From: Pseudomonadales bacterium
GTDB lineage: Bacteria; Pseudomonadota; Gammaproteobacteria; Pseudomonadales; DT-91
Assembly (NCBI GenBank): GCA_013215025.1
Contig: JABSRR010000162.1
Span: forward strand, 1-7,738
Reading direction: 5' to 3'
Length of the DNA: 7,738 nt
Under the pieces are notes generated by a model that saw only the letters and a program-made list of their open reading frames with translations, was not told where the DNA came from and searched no databases. Position numbers and translations under genes: made by a program. This document shows positions 1 through 7,505 of the stretch, one piece after another (the stretch's first letter is position 1; every line of letters starts with the position of its first letter).

Positions 1-3000
1 CGTTGACTTTGAATATCTACCAGAGAATCTGTATAGGCAGCTTGACTGAGTTTGGTCATTTGCTGGCGAATCGTGTGATCGATGGCAAATACCTCAGCAA
101 CCATTTTATCCAGTGCTAGGGCTGTCTCGGTTAATTGACTGCGATGCTTTTGCAACAGTTGCGTAAAATCTTCCTGCCTAAAAGGCAAATGCTCAGCAAA
201 GAACACTTGTTTAGCCGCTGATAACAGTAAATCGTCAGCTAACTCTGTCATATCGATTTCTGCAGGGCAGCTGAGTGCCAAGCTGTTGCCGCGAAGTATC
301 TGCTTACGCAGATATTTAACCGAATCATTCAGCTGCAGCAAAGCTAATCGGCAAACGCCTTGCATATGCATGCTTTGTTGTAAATGCGGATAATCAGTCA
401 ATACTAATTGAACACCCGTTTTACCCATATCTTGTAAAGCCGGATAAGCGCAAATGCGGGCTGTGCCAGAGGCAATCAGCTGTTCTGTTTGAATCTCACC
501 AAACACCCAGCGTGTTTCAATTTTACTCTCACCCTGATTAATCTTACTGAGCTGCTGGTTAAGCTGTTGTTTAACCTTATCACCATGTGTATGAATTAGC
601 TTAGCTAGATCCTTTGACTGATCTATGATTGCTGCGGATGTACGCCGGTTTTTTTTATTTTTGTTTGATTTTTTTACAGCATGCTGAAGAGTAGCAGTTT
701 CAGATTTATTACTGGGTCTACCAGCAACGATAATTGTGGCACGATAATAGTCATCTAAGCTTTCTAGCTGAAAATCATCTGCCTTGATTGTCACCCCTAT
801 AGTCTTTAACACAGCGTCAGCAATTGCTTTATGCAGCGGTTCATCTTTTGCTGATAGCTGAGGCAAAATTTTATTAACCGTGTTAGGAATGGGCACTAAC
901 TGTTTACGCTGTGATTTTGGCAAACATTTTAACAGTGCTTCTACCTTATCAGCCAACATACCAGGCACCAGCCATTCGAACAAAAATCTGGGCACGCGAT
1001 TTAAACTTTCTAACGGCACAGTAATGCTGAGACCGTCACTGGCTTTACCGGGATTAAATTGATACTGCAACGGGTAAGAAACGCCTTGCCACTCAATTTC
1101 ATCAGGAAACTGAGCAACCTCATCATCACTCAATAATTGCTGAGTAAACAGCGATTCATCTGCGAACAACAGCCGCGACTGCCCTGCCTCAAGTGAATCA
1201 CAAAAGCGCTCTAAGCTGACTCTGTTAACAACTGACTCATCAAGCTTGGCAGCGTAAAATTGATATACTTCTTCATCATTAGCAACAATATCACGTCGTC
1301 GAGTTTTTTCCTCCAGTTGCTCCGCAGCAGCTCGCAGCGCCTTATTATGTTGATAAAACTTTGCCGAACTTTGCAGTTGCTCAGCCACCAAACCGTCGCG
1401 AATAAAGATTTCTCGCGCTAGGGCCTTATCCACTTTAGCATAGCTAACACGTTTCTTCTCACTCAACTGTAAGCCATAAATAGCGGCTTGCTGCCACACT
1501 AATACCTGCCCTTGTGTGGATGAAAAATGTGGCTCTGAATAATGGTACTTAATTAAATGCGGTGCTAATTGTTCAACCCATTCTGGCTCGATTTTGCCCA
1601 CTTTATGGGCAAACAGTTGACTGGTCTCGATTAACTGCGCCGACATAATCCACTTAGGTGCCTTGCGGCCAACATAGGAACTTGGAAAGATTCGAAATTC
1701 TCGATTACGCGTTCCCAAAAACACCCGTGGCTGATGCTGAAATCCAAGCTGCGTAATAAAGCCTGACAATAAGGCACGGTGAATTTGCATAGCGTCGGCA
1801 GCCTGTCGATTTTGCGTGAACTGCATATCTCGAATTATGCCTAATAGCTGACGATGCAGCTCTCGCCATTCATGCAAGCGCTGCGGCGATAAAAAGTGCT
1901 TGCTACACCAGCGTTTAAATTGATTTTTGCTTAGCGCTTGTCGCTGTTCCTCAGTGAGCTGCCATAGCTTCAGAAGCGCCAAGAAATCTGACTCTGGATG
2001 TTTGTAAACACTGTGCTTTTGTTGCGCTTGTTCACGTTTATCTTGCGGGTACTCGCGCGGATCTTGAATTGCCAATGCCGCGACTATGATCAGTATTTCA
2101 GCTAAGCAGGATTCTTTGTCTGCCTGAATTACTATTCTTGCCAGCGCTGGATCAATCGGCAACTTGGCCAATTTTCTCCCCAGCGGCGTGATTTTTCGAT
2201 TTTGCTGTAGCGCACCTATTTCAAATAGTTGCTTAAAGCCATCATTAACCAAACGCTTATCTGGCGGCTCGAGAAAAGGAAAGTCTGATACATCACCAAT
2301 ACGCAAACTCTGCATTTGCAAAATCACCTGCGATAAATTGGTTCGCTGGATTTCTGGCTGCGTAAACGGCTCGCGATGATCAAAATCTGCAGCACTGTAT
2401 AACCGGTAACAAACGCCGGCTGCCACTCTACCGCAGCGACCTGCCCGCTGATTGGCGGCAGCCTGAGATATTTTTTCGACCGGCAATTGCTGTACTTTGC
2501 TGCGATGCGAATAGCGAGACACGCGCGCCAAGCCAGAGTCAATCACGTAACGAATACCAGGGACTGTTAATGAAGTCTCAGCAACATTGGTTGCCAATAC
2601 TACCCGGCGAATATGGTTGTGTGGGTTAGCTGATAAAATTTTTTGCTGTTCTTGCGCTGATAGCCGCGCATACAAGGGCAGAACTTCAAGCTGATTATCA
2701 TCAAAATGTCGCAGTTGCTTGGATAGTTCCCTGATTTCACCCTCACCCGGAAGAAATACCAACACATCACCATTCTGATAGCGCTGTTGTTCACGCTCTT
2801 CACTGGCTATGTCCGTCAATGCCTGTATCACCGCATCTGCTAACACCAGTTGCTCTGTTGCATCCTCTGCTAGTTGATAAACAATATCAACGGGGAAACT
2901 TCGACCTTCAACCTGCACCACTGGGGCATCAAAAAAATGTTGCGCAAATCGATCGGTATCAATCGTTGCCGAAGTAATAATGACTTTTAAATCAGGCCGT

Positions 3001-3698
3001 TTCGGTAAAATTTGGCGCAAATACCCCAGCAAAAAATCAATATTGAGCGATCTTTCATGTGCCTCGTCAATAATGATGCAGTCATATTGTTCGAGAAATC
3101 GGTCATGTGCAATTTCTGCCAAAAGCACGCCATCGGTCATTAACTTAACCAATGATTGATCTGATGAATTATCCTGAAAACGAATTTGATAGCCAACTGC
3201 TGAACCGAGGCTTACACCTAACTCTTCAGCTAAGCGCCTTGCAACTGCGGTCGCTGCAACTCGGCGTGGTTGAGTATGTGCAATTTTTCCTTGCCGGCCC
3301 AAGCCAAGCTCTAATGCAATCTTAGGAATCTGCGTAGTTTTACCGGAACCCGTCTCACCCGCAATCACAACAACCTGGTGCTCTGCTATGAGTGATTTTA
3401 TTTTTGCTTGATGCAGACTTATCGGCAGCTGCTCGGGATAAGTAATTGCAAGATCTAGCTGGCTGCGTTGCTGAAGCATTTCAGCAGAGGCAATAAACCG
3501 ATCTAACCAGCGCGCACTTAAGTCTGCATCTGGGTTTTCTTGCTGCAGAATTTTATGCCGCTGTTTAGAGAGCCAAAAACGATCTCGCACCATGCAAGCT
3601 TGCAGCTTGGCATTGAACCCCTGTTGTTGACAAAACCACGACTGCTGATGAAGCGGCTTGTTTAAATCGATATCCAGCGCGATGGTTTGAACTGACAT
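1..3698 (-). CDS. hrpA: ATP-dependent RNA helicase HrpA (DEAH box), C-terminus beyond the window
   Basis: DEAH/RHA-type RNA helicase that unwinds RNA using ATP in the cytoplasm; in E. coli it is linked to mRNA processing and to rescue of stalled ribosomes (family knowledge). I checked the frame codon by codon: 1,232 codons are open from the ATG at 3698 to the window edge. Visible motifs are Walker A GETGSGKTT (114-122), TQPRR (Ia), DEAH (211-214), SAT (243-245), NVAETSLTVPG (V) and QRAGRCGR (417-424). The HA2/OB-like part and the long DUF3418 region follow. By recalled comparison with E. coli HrpA (about 1,300 aa), roughly 100 C-terminal residues lie outside. ATG 3698 is the first start after an in-frame TAG at 3735-3737. 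Met36 also fits family alignments (MVRDR), but neither start has a clear Shine-Dalgarno. A Lys/Asn-rich stretch near residues 1009-1019 is unusual. HrpB is excluded by the overall length and DUF3418. Confidence 0.96.
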   Translation of the reverse strand, partial: MSVQTIALDIDLNKPLHQQSWFCQQQGFNAKLQACMVRDRFWLSKQRHKILQQENPDADLSARWLDRFIASAEMLQQRSQLDLAITYPEQLPISLHQAKIKSLIAEHQVVVIAGETGSGKTTQIPKIALELGLGRQGKIAHTQPRRVAATAVARRLAEELGVSLGSAVGYQIRFQDNSSDQSLVKLMTDGVLLAEIAHDRFLEQYDCIIIDEAHERSLNIDFLLGYLRQILPKRPDLKVIITSATIDTDRFAQHFFDAPVVQVEGRSFPVDIVYQLAEDATEQLVLADAVIQALTDIASEEREQQRYQNGDVLVFLPGEGEIRELSKQLRHFDDNQLEVLPLYARLSAQEQQKILSANPHNHIRRVVLATNVAETSLTVPGIRYVIDSGLARVSRYSHRSKVQQLPVEKISQAAANQRAGRCGRVAAGVCYRLYSAADFDHREPFTQPEIQRTNLSQVILQMQSLRIGDVSDFPFLEPPDKRLVNDGFKQLFEIGALQQNRKITPLGRKLAKLPIDPALARIVIQADKESCLAEILIIVAALAIQDPREYPQDKREQAQQKHSVYKHPESDFLALLKLWQLTEEQRQALSKNQFKRWCSKHFLSPQRLHEWRELHRQLLGIIRDMQFTQNRQAADAMQIHRALLSGFITQLGFQHQPRVFLGTRNREFRIFPSSYVGRKAPKWIMSAQLIETSQLFAHKVGKIEPEWVEQLAPHLIKYHYSEPHFSSTQGQVLVWQQAAIYGLQLSEKKRVSYAKVDKALAREIFIRDGLVAEQLQSSAKFYQHNKALRAAAEQLEEKTRRRDIVANDEEVYQFYAAKLDESVVNRVSLERFCDSLEAGQSRLLFADESLFTQQLLSDDEVAQFPDEIEWQGVSYPLQYQFNPGKASDGLSITVPLESLNRVPRFLFEWLVPGMLADKVEALLKCLPKSQRKQLVPIPNTVNKILPQLSAKDEPLHKAIADAVLKTIGVTIKADDFQLESLDDYYRATIIVAGRPSNKSETATLQHAVKKSNKNKKNRRTSAAIIDQSKDLAKLIHTHGDKVKQQLNQQLSKINQGESKIETRWVFGEIQTEQLIASGTARICAYPALQDMGKTGVQLVLTDYPHLQQSMHMQGVCRLALLQLNDSVKYLRKQILRGNSLALSCPAEIDMTELADDLLLSAAKQVFFAEHLPFRQEDFTQLLQKHRSQLTETALALDKMVAEVFAIDHTIRQQMTKLSQAAYTDSLVDIQSQ

Positions 3699-3717
3699 GG
3701 TGCAAGAATGATTGATG

Positions 3718-3745
3718 ATTAGACTGTGAATAAACTATTGTGCAA
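3718..3745 (-). promoter_or_regulatory. Candidate sigma70-type promoter for hrpA
   Basis: Reading on the minus strand, TCTAAT (3718-3723) matches the -10 consensus at five of six positions. TTGCAC (3740-3745) matches the -35 consensus at three of six, with a 16-base spacer. It would give a leader of only about 15 bases before the hrpA ATG. The region is AT-rich, so chance matches are likely. If it is not real, hrpA would be read through from csrA, since no strong terminator separates them. Confidence 0.25.
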
Positions 3746-3812
3746 TGCAGCAAGTCTTTCTGAATAAATCAGTTAAGCGAGATGGATAAAAAATAAAGCT
3801 TAAATATCAATT

Positions 3813-3832
3813 AAAAAATGTTATTAAACACT
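3813..3832 (-). terminator. Weak hairpin with T-tract just after csrA
   Basis: On the minus strand AGTGTT-TAAT-AACATT can form a 6-bp stem with a 4-base loop (3817-3832). It includes one G-U pair and only one G-C pair, and a T-run follows directly. It begins about 8 bases after the csrA stop codon, which is the right place for a terminator. The stem is very weak, so at best partial termination and frequent read-through into hrpA are expected. Confidence 0.22.
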
Positions 3833-3839
3833 GTTTTGA

Positions 3840-4031
3840 TTAACGATTACCAGCATTATCATCGTCAGACGTGCCTTTAACACGCTGATAAATTTCTTCA
3901 CGGTGCACTTCAACATCGCGTGGCGCATCGATTCCCAGGCGAACCTGATTGCCTTTGACGCTGAGCACGGTGATGGTTACGTTATCATTGATAACCAACG
4001 CTTCTTGCACACGGCGAGTGAGAATTAACAT
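3840..4031 (-). CDS. csrA: Carbon storage regulator CsrA/RsmA, 63 aa
   Basis: Small dimeric RNA-binding protein that binds GGA motifs in mRNA leaders and alters translation and stability of many transcripts (carbon flux, motility, biofilm). The whole protein fits the family: MLILTRRV at the N-terminus, [13 protein letters not shown] (25-37) in the middle and [10 protein letters not shown] (42-51), including Arg44, which is required for RNA binding in characterised CsrA. Residues Leu4, Arg6 and Arg7 are also kept. The first loop is atypical: the usual RRVGETL..GD is [11 protein letters not shown], so the glycines at positions 9 and 15 are replaced. The tail ([12 protein letters not shown]) is acidic and variable, as is common. 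The ATG at 4031 has an AAGGA Shine-Dalgarno six bases upstream. It lies between ppnN and hrpA, not beside alaS or lysC, the usual neighbours of the main csrA copy, so it may be a paralogue (inference). Confidence 0.96.
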   Translation of the reverse strand: MLILTRRVQEALVINDNVTITVLSVKGNQVRLGIDAPRDVEVHREEIYQRVKGTSDDDNAGNR

Positions 4032-4036
4032 GATTG

Positions 4037-4042
4037 ATCCTT
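4037..4042 (-). promoter_or_regulatory. csrA ribosome binding site containing a GGA motif
   Basis: AAGGAT lies six bases before the csrA ATG on the minus strand and is a good Shine-Dalgarno. It contains A-N-GGA, the core recognised by CsrA, placed where CsrA binding would block ribosomes. E. coli csrA is known to repress its own translation this way. Three further GGA triplets occur upstream in the leader-strand sequence (near 4121, 4132 and 4154). Autoregulation here is an inference. Confidence 0.6.
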
Positions 4043-4071
4043 AGACGGTTCGATTTCGGTTTGACTAAGCA

Positions 4072-4101
4072 TTAATACGCAGCAAAAAATAATTAAGTCA
4101 G
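4072..4101 (-). promoter_or_regulatory. Candidate sigma70-type promoter for csrA
   Basis: On the minus strand CTGACT (4096-4101) as -35 and TATTAA (4072-4077) as -10 each match consensus at four of six positions, with an 18-base spacer. The leader would be about 35-40 bases and would include the GGA-containing Shine-Dalgarno. The -35 overlaps the hairpin at 4093-4111, so the two calls compete for the same bases or serve both ends of the intergenic region. This is a weak match in AT-rich DNA. Confidence 0.25.
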
Positions 4102-4111
4102 CGTGACTTAA
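4085..4111 (-). terminator. Hairpin plus T-rich tract between ppnN and csrA
   Basis: TTAAGTCA-CGC-TGACTTAA is a perfect 8-bp inverted repeat with a 3-base loop (4093-4111). On the minus strand it is followed at once by TTATTTTTT. This is the layout of a Rho-independent terminator for the rlmKL-ppnN transcript, about 135 bases after the ppnN stop. The stem has only two G-C pairs, so termination may be inefficient. If csrA is transcribed from further upstream, the same hairpin would sit in the csrA leader and could act as an attenuator. It could also be a dyad operator for a DNA-binding protein. Confidence 0.45.
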
Positions 4112-4137
4112 AGCTTAATCCCAGACTGTTCCGATAT

Positions 4138-4152
4138 TTATAATGATTATCA
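4138..4152 (-). promoter_or_regulatory. Fur-box-like operator upstream of csrA
   Basis: The minus-strand 15-mer TGATAATcATTATAA matches the 7-1-7 Fur consensus TGATAATnATTATCA at all specified positions but one. It lies 106 bases before the csrA ATG, after ppnN, and overlaps a TATAAA that could be a -10 element, although no good -35 accompanies it. Fur with Fe(II) represses promoters by covering such sites. The region is AT-rich, which raises the chance of an accidental match, and no iron gene is nearby. Confidence 0.38.
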
Positions 4153-4244
4153 TCCGTAAGAAGATTATTTAAGACTAATGAAATATCTGCGTCTGAGCAA
4201 GTTATTTAGTTTGCAAACAGCGAATAGCAGTATTTTTAAGCGCA

Positions 4245-5636
4245 TTAGCTTGCCACTAACTCAAAACAAGGTTGATATTGCTTATTAGAAAGCGACATCC
4301 GACCTTGTTTAACAAACTGCTGCAGCAGTCGATTAAGTTGTTCAGCAATGTGGCTGTCGGCATGTAACCTGAATGGCCCATGCTGCTGTATTGCTGCAAC
4401 TCCCCACGGCTTCACATTACCCGCCACAATACCTGAAAAAGCGGCTCGTAAATTACAGGCGAGGTCGGCTACCGGCATAGATTTTGACAGTTGAAGCAAG
4501 GACATATTCTCGTGGGTTGGCGAAAATGCCTGCTGCAAAGACTCTGGGATAAATAGATCCCAGTTAAATGTGTAAGCATCAGCACGCTGATTGCGCGCGC
4601 GTTTAATGTCATACATATCGTTTTTGATGCGTTTCGCTAAATCGATCGGCTCACCAATATGCAGGCTGTAATGCTGTCGCACCTGTTCACCTAAGCAACT
4701 CACTAAAAATTGATCAAGCTGATAAAAATAATCAGCACTATCATGGTCGGCCGCAAAATATAATGGCAATAAAATATCAGCATTCTCGGGCTGCATTTTT
4801 AAGCTAAGAATATACAAAATTTCTTCAGCAGTGCCTGGTCCGCCTGGAAAAACAACCAGCACATGAGCAAGGCGAACAAAAGCTTCTAGACGTTTTTCAA
4901 TGTCAGGTAAAATCACCAGCTCATTTACCAACATATTGGGCGATTCTGCGGCAATGATACCAGGTTCGGTAATACCAATATAACGACCATGTTCAAGCTG
5001 CTGCTTATTGTGGCCTACTGCAGCCCCTTTCATCGGGCCTTTCATAGCACCGGGACCTGAGCCTGTCGCAATATCAATGCCGCGTAACCCTAATTGATAT
5101 CCTAGCTCCTTACAGAAATCATATTCATGTCGTGGAATGGAATGGCCGCCCCAGCAAACAACCAGATTGGGCCGCACACCGGATCTAACAATATTCGCAT
5201 GTCGTAATATGGAAAACACAAGATCTGTAGTTTGCGCCGAATAAACTTGCTGATCATTTTGATCAAATACCTGTTTAGCAAAGACAATATCACGCAGTGC
5301 TGAAAAAACTTGATAGCGCAAAGCTTTAATCATCACGCCATCAACAAAGGCATGAGCAGGGGCATTATAAAGATCGAGGCGAATACCTCTAGACTGTACG
5401 ACTAAGCGAATTTTAAAATCATCAAAATGATCAATCAGTGCCTGTACATCATCAGTAAACGCATTAGCACTTAAAATGGCCAAAACACAGCGCCGAAATA
5501 ATTGATAGGTAGACTTTGTCGACTCCATCAAACTGCCAATTTCTTGACGTGACAACAGCTGCAAGCTTTGACTCGGGCGAATATAAGCTCGAGCGATTTT
5601 TGCTGGCTGTTGCGGATATTCAATTGACTGGTTCAA
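4245..5636 (-). CDS. ppnN: Pyrimidine/purine nucleotide 5'-monophosphate nucleosidase PpnN (YgdH)
   Basis: Cytoplasmic enzyme that splits nucleoside 5'-monophosphates into free base and ribose 5-phosphate, feeding nucleotide salvage. In E. coli it is allosterically controlled by (p)ppGpp (family knowledge). The 463 aa (E. coli about 454) show the three-part layout: an N-terminal DUF4478-type domain (about 25-150), a LOG/lysine-decarboxylase-like Rossmann domain (about 155-300) and a C-terminal DUF3412-type domain (about 300-460). Key motifs are CWGGHSIP (161-168), TGSGPGAMKGPMKGAAVGH (191-209), the LOG signature PGGPGTAEE (264-272) and SHEN/SGIVAGNVK-like C-terminal blocks (THENM 374-378; SGIVAGNVK 401-409). 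The C-terminal domain separates it from short LOG cytokinin-type enzymes. The start codon is TTG: an in-frame TGA lies two codons upstream (5640-5642), and GAGGTGA is well spaced before TTG. It begins 9 bases after the rlmKL stop, so co-transcription and coupling are likely. Confidence 0.95.
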   Translation of the reverse strand: MNQSIEYPQQPAKIARAYIRPSQSLQLLSRQEIGSLMESTKSTYQLFRRCVLAILSANAFTDDVQALIDHFDDFKIRLVVQSRGIRLDLYNAPAHAFVDGVMIKALRYQVFSALRDIVFAKQVFDQNDQQVYSAQTTDLVFSILRHANIVRSGVRPNLVVCWGGHSIPRHEYDFCKELGYQLGLRGIDIATGSGPGAMKGPMKGAAVGHNKQQLEHGRYIGITEPGIIAAESPNMLVNELVILPDIEKRLEAFVRLAHVLVVFPGGPGTAEEILYILSLKMQPENADILLPLYFAADHDSADYFYQLDQFLVSCLGEQVRQHYSLHIGEPIDLAKRIKNDMYDIKRARNQRADAYTFNWDLFIPESLQQAFSPTHENMSLLQLSKSMPVADLACNLRAAFSGIVAGNVKPWGVAAIQQHGPFRLHADSHIAEQLNRLLQQFVKQGRMSLSNKQYQPCFELVAS

Positions 5637-5639
5637 ACA

Positions 5640-5648
5640 TCACCTCTA
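5640..5648 (-). promoter_or_regulatory. Strong ppnN ribosome binding site overlapping the rlmKL stop codon
   Basis: Minus-strand TAGAGGTGA carries a seven-base match (GAGGTGA) to the 16S rRNA anti-Shine-Dalgarno. Six bases separate GAGG from the TTG start of ppnN. Its first three bases are the TAG stop of the upstream methyltransferase gene, so ribosomes finishing that gene arrive on the ppnN initiation site. This decides the TTG at 5636 as start over the weaker internal candidates. Confidence 0.7.
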
Positions 5649-7505
5649 TTTATGGTTAATACGCCAGCATTGATGAATATGACTATTACGCTTGAAGTCT
5701 TGATCGATCGTCGATGCACTAATATCGGACACTTTAAATTCTTGCGCTAAACGAGCGTCTAATTTGAACCGACGTAAATTATTCGAAAAGATCATCTCGC
5801 CTGCGGGCGCCAGATGCTGCATCAACTGTTGTAATACGCCATGGTGATCGCGTTGAACATCCCAATTGCCTTGCATGCGCTTAGAATTTGAAAAACTTGG
5901 CGGATCAATAAATATCAAATCATATTGCTGCTGATTTTGCGATATCCAGTCCAGCACATTGGCGCGATGTAATCGATGCTGTTTTAAGTCTAGATTATTT
6001 AAGCGATAATTGCGTTCTGCCCAGGCCAAATAAGTTTGCGACATATCGACAGAGTCTGAACAATCTGCCCCGCCAAGTGCAGCATGAACAGATGCTGTTG
6101 CGGTATAGCAAAATAAATTCAACACACGTTTGCCTGCGGCTTGCTTTGCTAAACTGAGACGTATCGGTCGATGATCGAGGAACAGCCCAGTATCCAGATA
6201 ATCATGCAGGTTTACTTCAAATGTGGCATCCCCTTCTTGCACCGTAAAAAAATGCCCGCGCTGATTTATCTTTTGATATTGTTGCTGACCTTTTTGTTGT
6301 CGCCGTTGTTTTAATATCAGCTGCTCTTTTTCTAAACCAAACACCGACAAACAAGCCTTGATAAACTGACGCTGCCGCTTATAGGCGGCAAATTCATCGA
6401 CCGACTTCGGAGCGACATACTCAGTCAATTGATAACGGCCGTCGTAGACATCCAAGGCAAAGGCATATTCAGGCATATCGGCATCATAGATACGATAACA
6501 GCTGATGCTTTCTTGTTGCGCCCATTTCGATAGACGCTTCTGATTTTTGCGCAATCGATTCGCCACCATATCGATCGCCTGCTGATCTTTTTCCTCTTGC
6601 GCGCTAGCAGGTTTACTGGCCCAAGGCTTTGGTTTTTCGCTGGCCTGTTTTGACTCCGCCAGATCGTGATCAGCCTCTATTGGCTGTGACTTTTTAAACA
6701 GTTGAAATAGCAACCACTCAGATTCTAATTTACCGTTATAAAACTTATAGCGTTTCTTTTTTTGTAGACCAAGATTCTTCAATAAAAAGGGGTCGGATGA
6801 GAGGATCGCGGCATGATCACCTTGGCATTGGCTTTTTAATTGTTCACCTATATTGGCATACAGGCTTAGTAATTTATCGCGCTCAGACAATCGCTCACCG
6901 TATGGCGGGTTCATAACTAATAGCGCTTTTTCAACGCTAGGCCTTTTAAAGCTTAAAATACTGCGCTGTTGAATAGAGATCAGCTTGGTTAAACCTGCAC
7001 GACGAATATTATCACGAGCTGCTAACACAGCATTTTCATCAGCGTCAAAGCCGTAAGCTAAAAATTGATCTTGCTGAAGAGCATCGCCAGCAGCCGAAAT
7101 CGCTGCATCACGTTGCTGACTTGCAGCACGCTGCATTTCTAAAAACACTTGCTGATTGTGTTTTTTCAGATGTTCAAAACCAAAATGCTTGCGATCGACA
7201 TTGGCGGCAATATTTAAATCTAACAACAAGCCTTCAACTAACAGGGTAGCACTGCCGCAAAAAGGATCAACCCACTGGCCTTCAGCTGAAAATTGTCGGG
7301 CGCGCGAGACCAAAGCTGCCGCCAAATTTTCTTTTAATGGTGCTTTTGCACCTTGTAATCGATAGCCTCTACGATGCAAAGAGCCACCGGAGATATCAAG
7401 CCCGACTAACAGCTGCTTTTTATTTAGATGGCAATAAATGGCAACATCAGGCTGTTTCGCATCGACACTGGGTCGCGAGCCTGTATATTGATTAAAATGA
7501 TCCAC
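5646..7505 (-). pseudogene. rlmL: 23S rRNA methyltransferase RlmKL, both catalytic halves, separated from its THUMP domain
   Basis: RlmKL makes m2G2445 (RlmL half) and m7G2069 (RlmK half) in 23S rRNA during 50S assembly, using S-adenosylmethionine. The open frame has 619 codons against about 700 aa in E. coli. RlmL half: DPFCGSATLLVEG (80-92, SAM motif I) and NPPYGERL (199-206, catalytic motif). A charged linker follows (about 272-312). RlmK half: NLHDYLDTGLFLDHR (432-446), VLNLFCYTATASVHA (461-475), VDMSQTYLAWAERN (486-499) and FIDPPSFSNSKRM (532-544). It begins at residue VDHFNQY, equivalent to about residue 118 of E. coli RlmKL. The only start there is a GTG (7505) with no Shine-Dalgarno. 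The preceding THUMP part is in another frame with about 40 codons missing, so the gene is broken or mis-sequenced. The RlmK half could still work if translated by re-initiation. Confidence 0.85.

Noticed and set aside
880..1062. Plus-strand 60-codon open frame inside hrpA
   Set aside because: It lies opposite the conserved DUF3418 coding frame, has no family resemblance, and is explained as an antisense shadow.
2164..2803. Short open frames on both strands inside hrpA (2164-2379, 2324-2542, 2600-2803)
   Set aside because: All overlap the intact helicase frame, which carries recognisable motifs throughout; none resembles a known protein.
1..3698. A possible frameshift or stop in hrpA at the poly-T runs
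   Set aside because: Codon-by-codon reading found no stop, and the motifs at 3359, 3068, 2975, 2450, 1694, 722 and 599 all fall in the same frame.
3565..3753. 62-codon minus-strand frame covering the start of hrpA
   Set aside because: It is out of frame with hrpA and low in recognisable content; the hrpA frame from 3698 accounts for the sequence.
4209..4218. 10-bp palindrome GTTTGCAAAC after ppnN
   Set aside because: It is short with no loop or T-tract, and a palindrome of this size is expected by chance.
3699..4244. tRNA, small RNA or CsrA-sponge RNA around csrA
   Set aside because: I looked for cloverleaf arms and repeated GGA-loop hairpins in both gaps and saw none.
5102..5293. 63-codon minus-strand frame inside ppnN
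   Set aside because: It is a frame-shifted shadow of the PpnN catalytic region.
7156..7365. Plus-strand 69-codon frame opposite rlmKL
   Set aside because: It is antisense to the conserved SAM motif I region and has no start signal or family resemblance.
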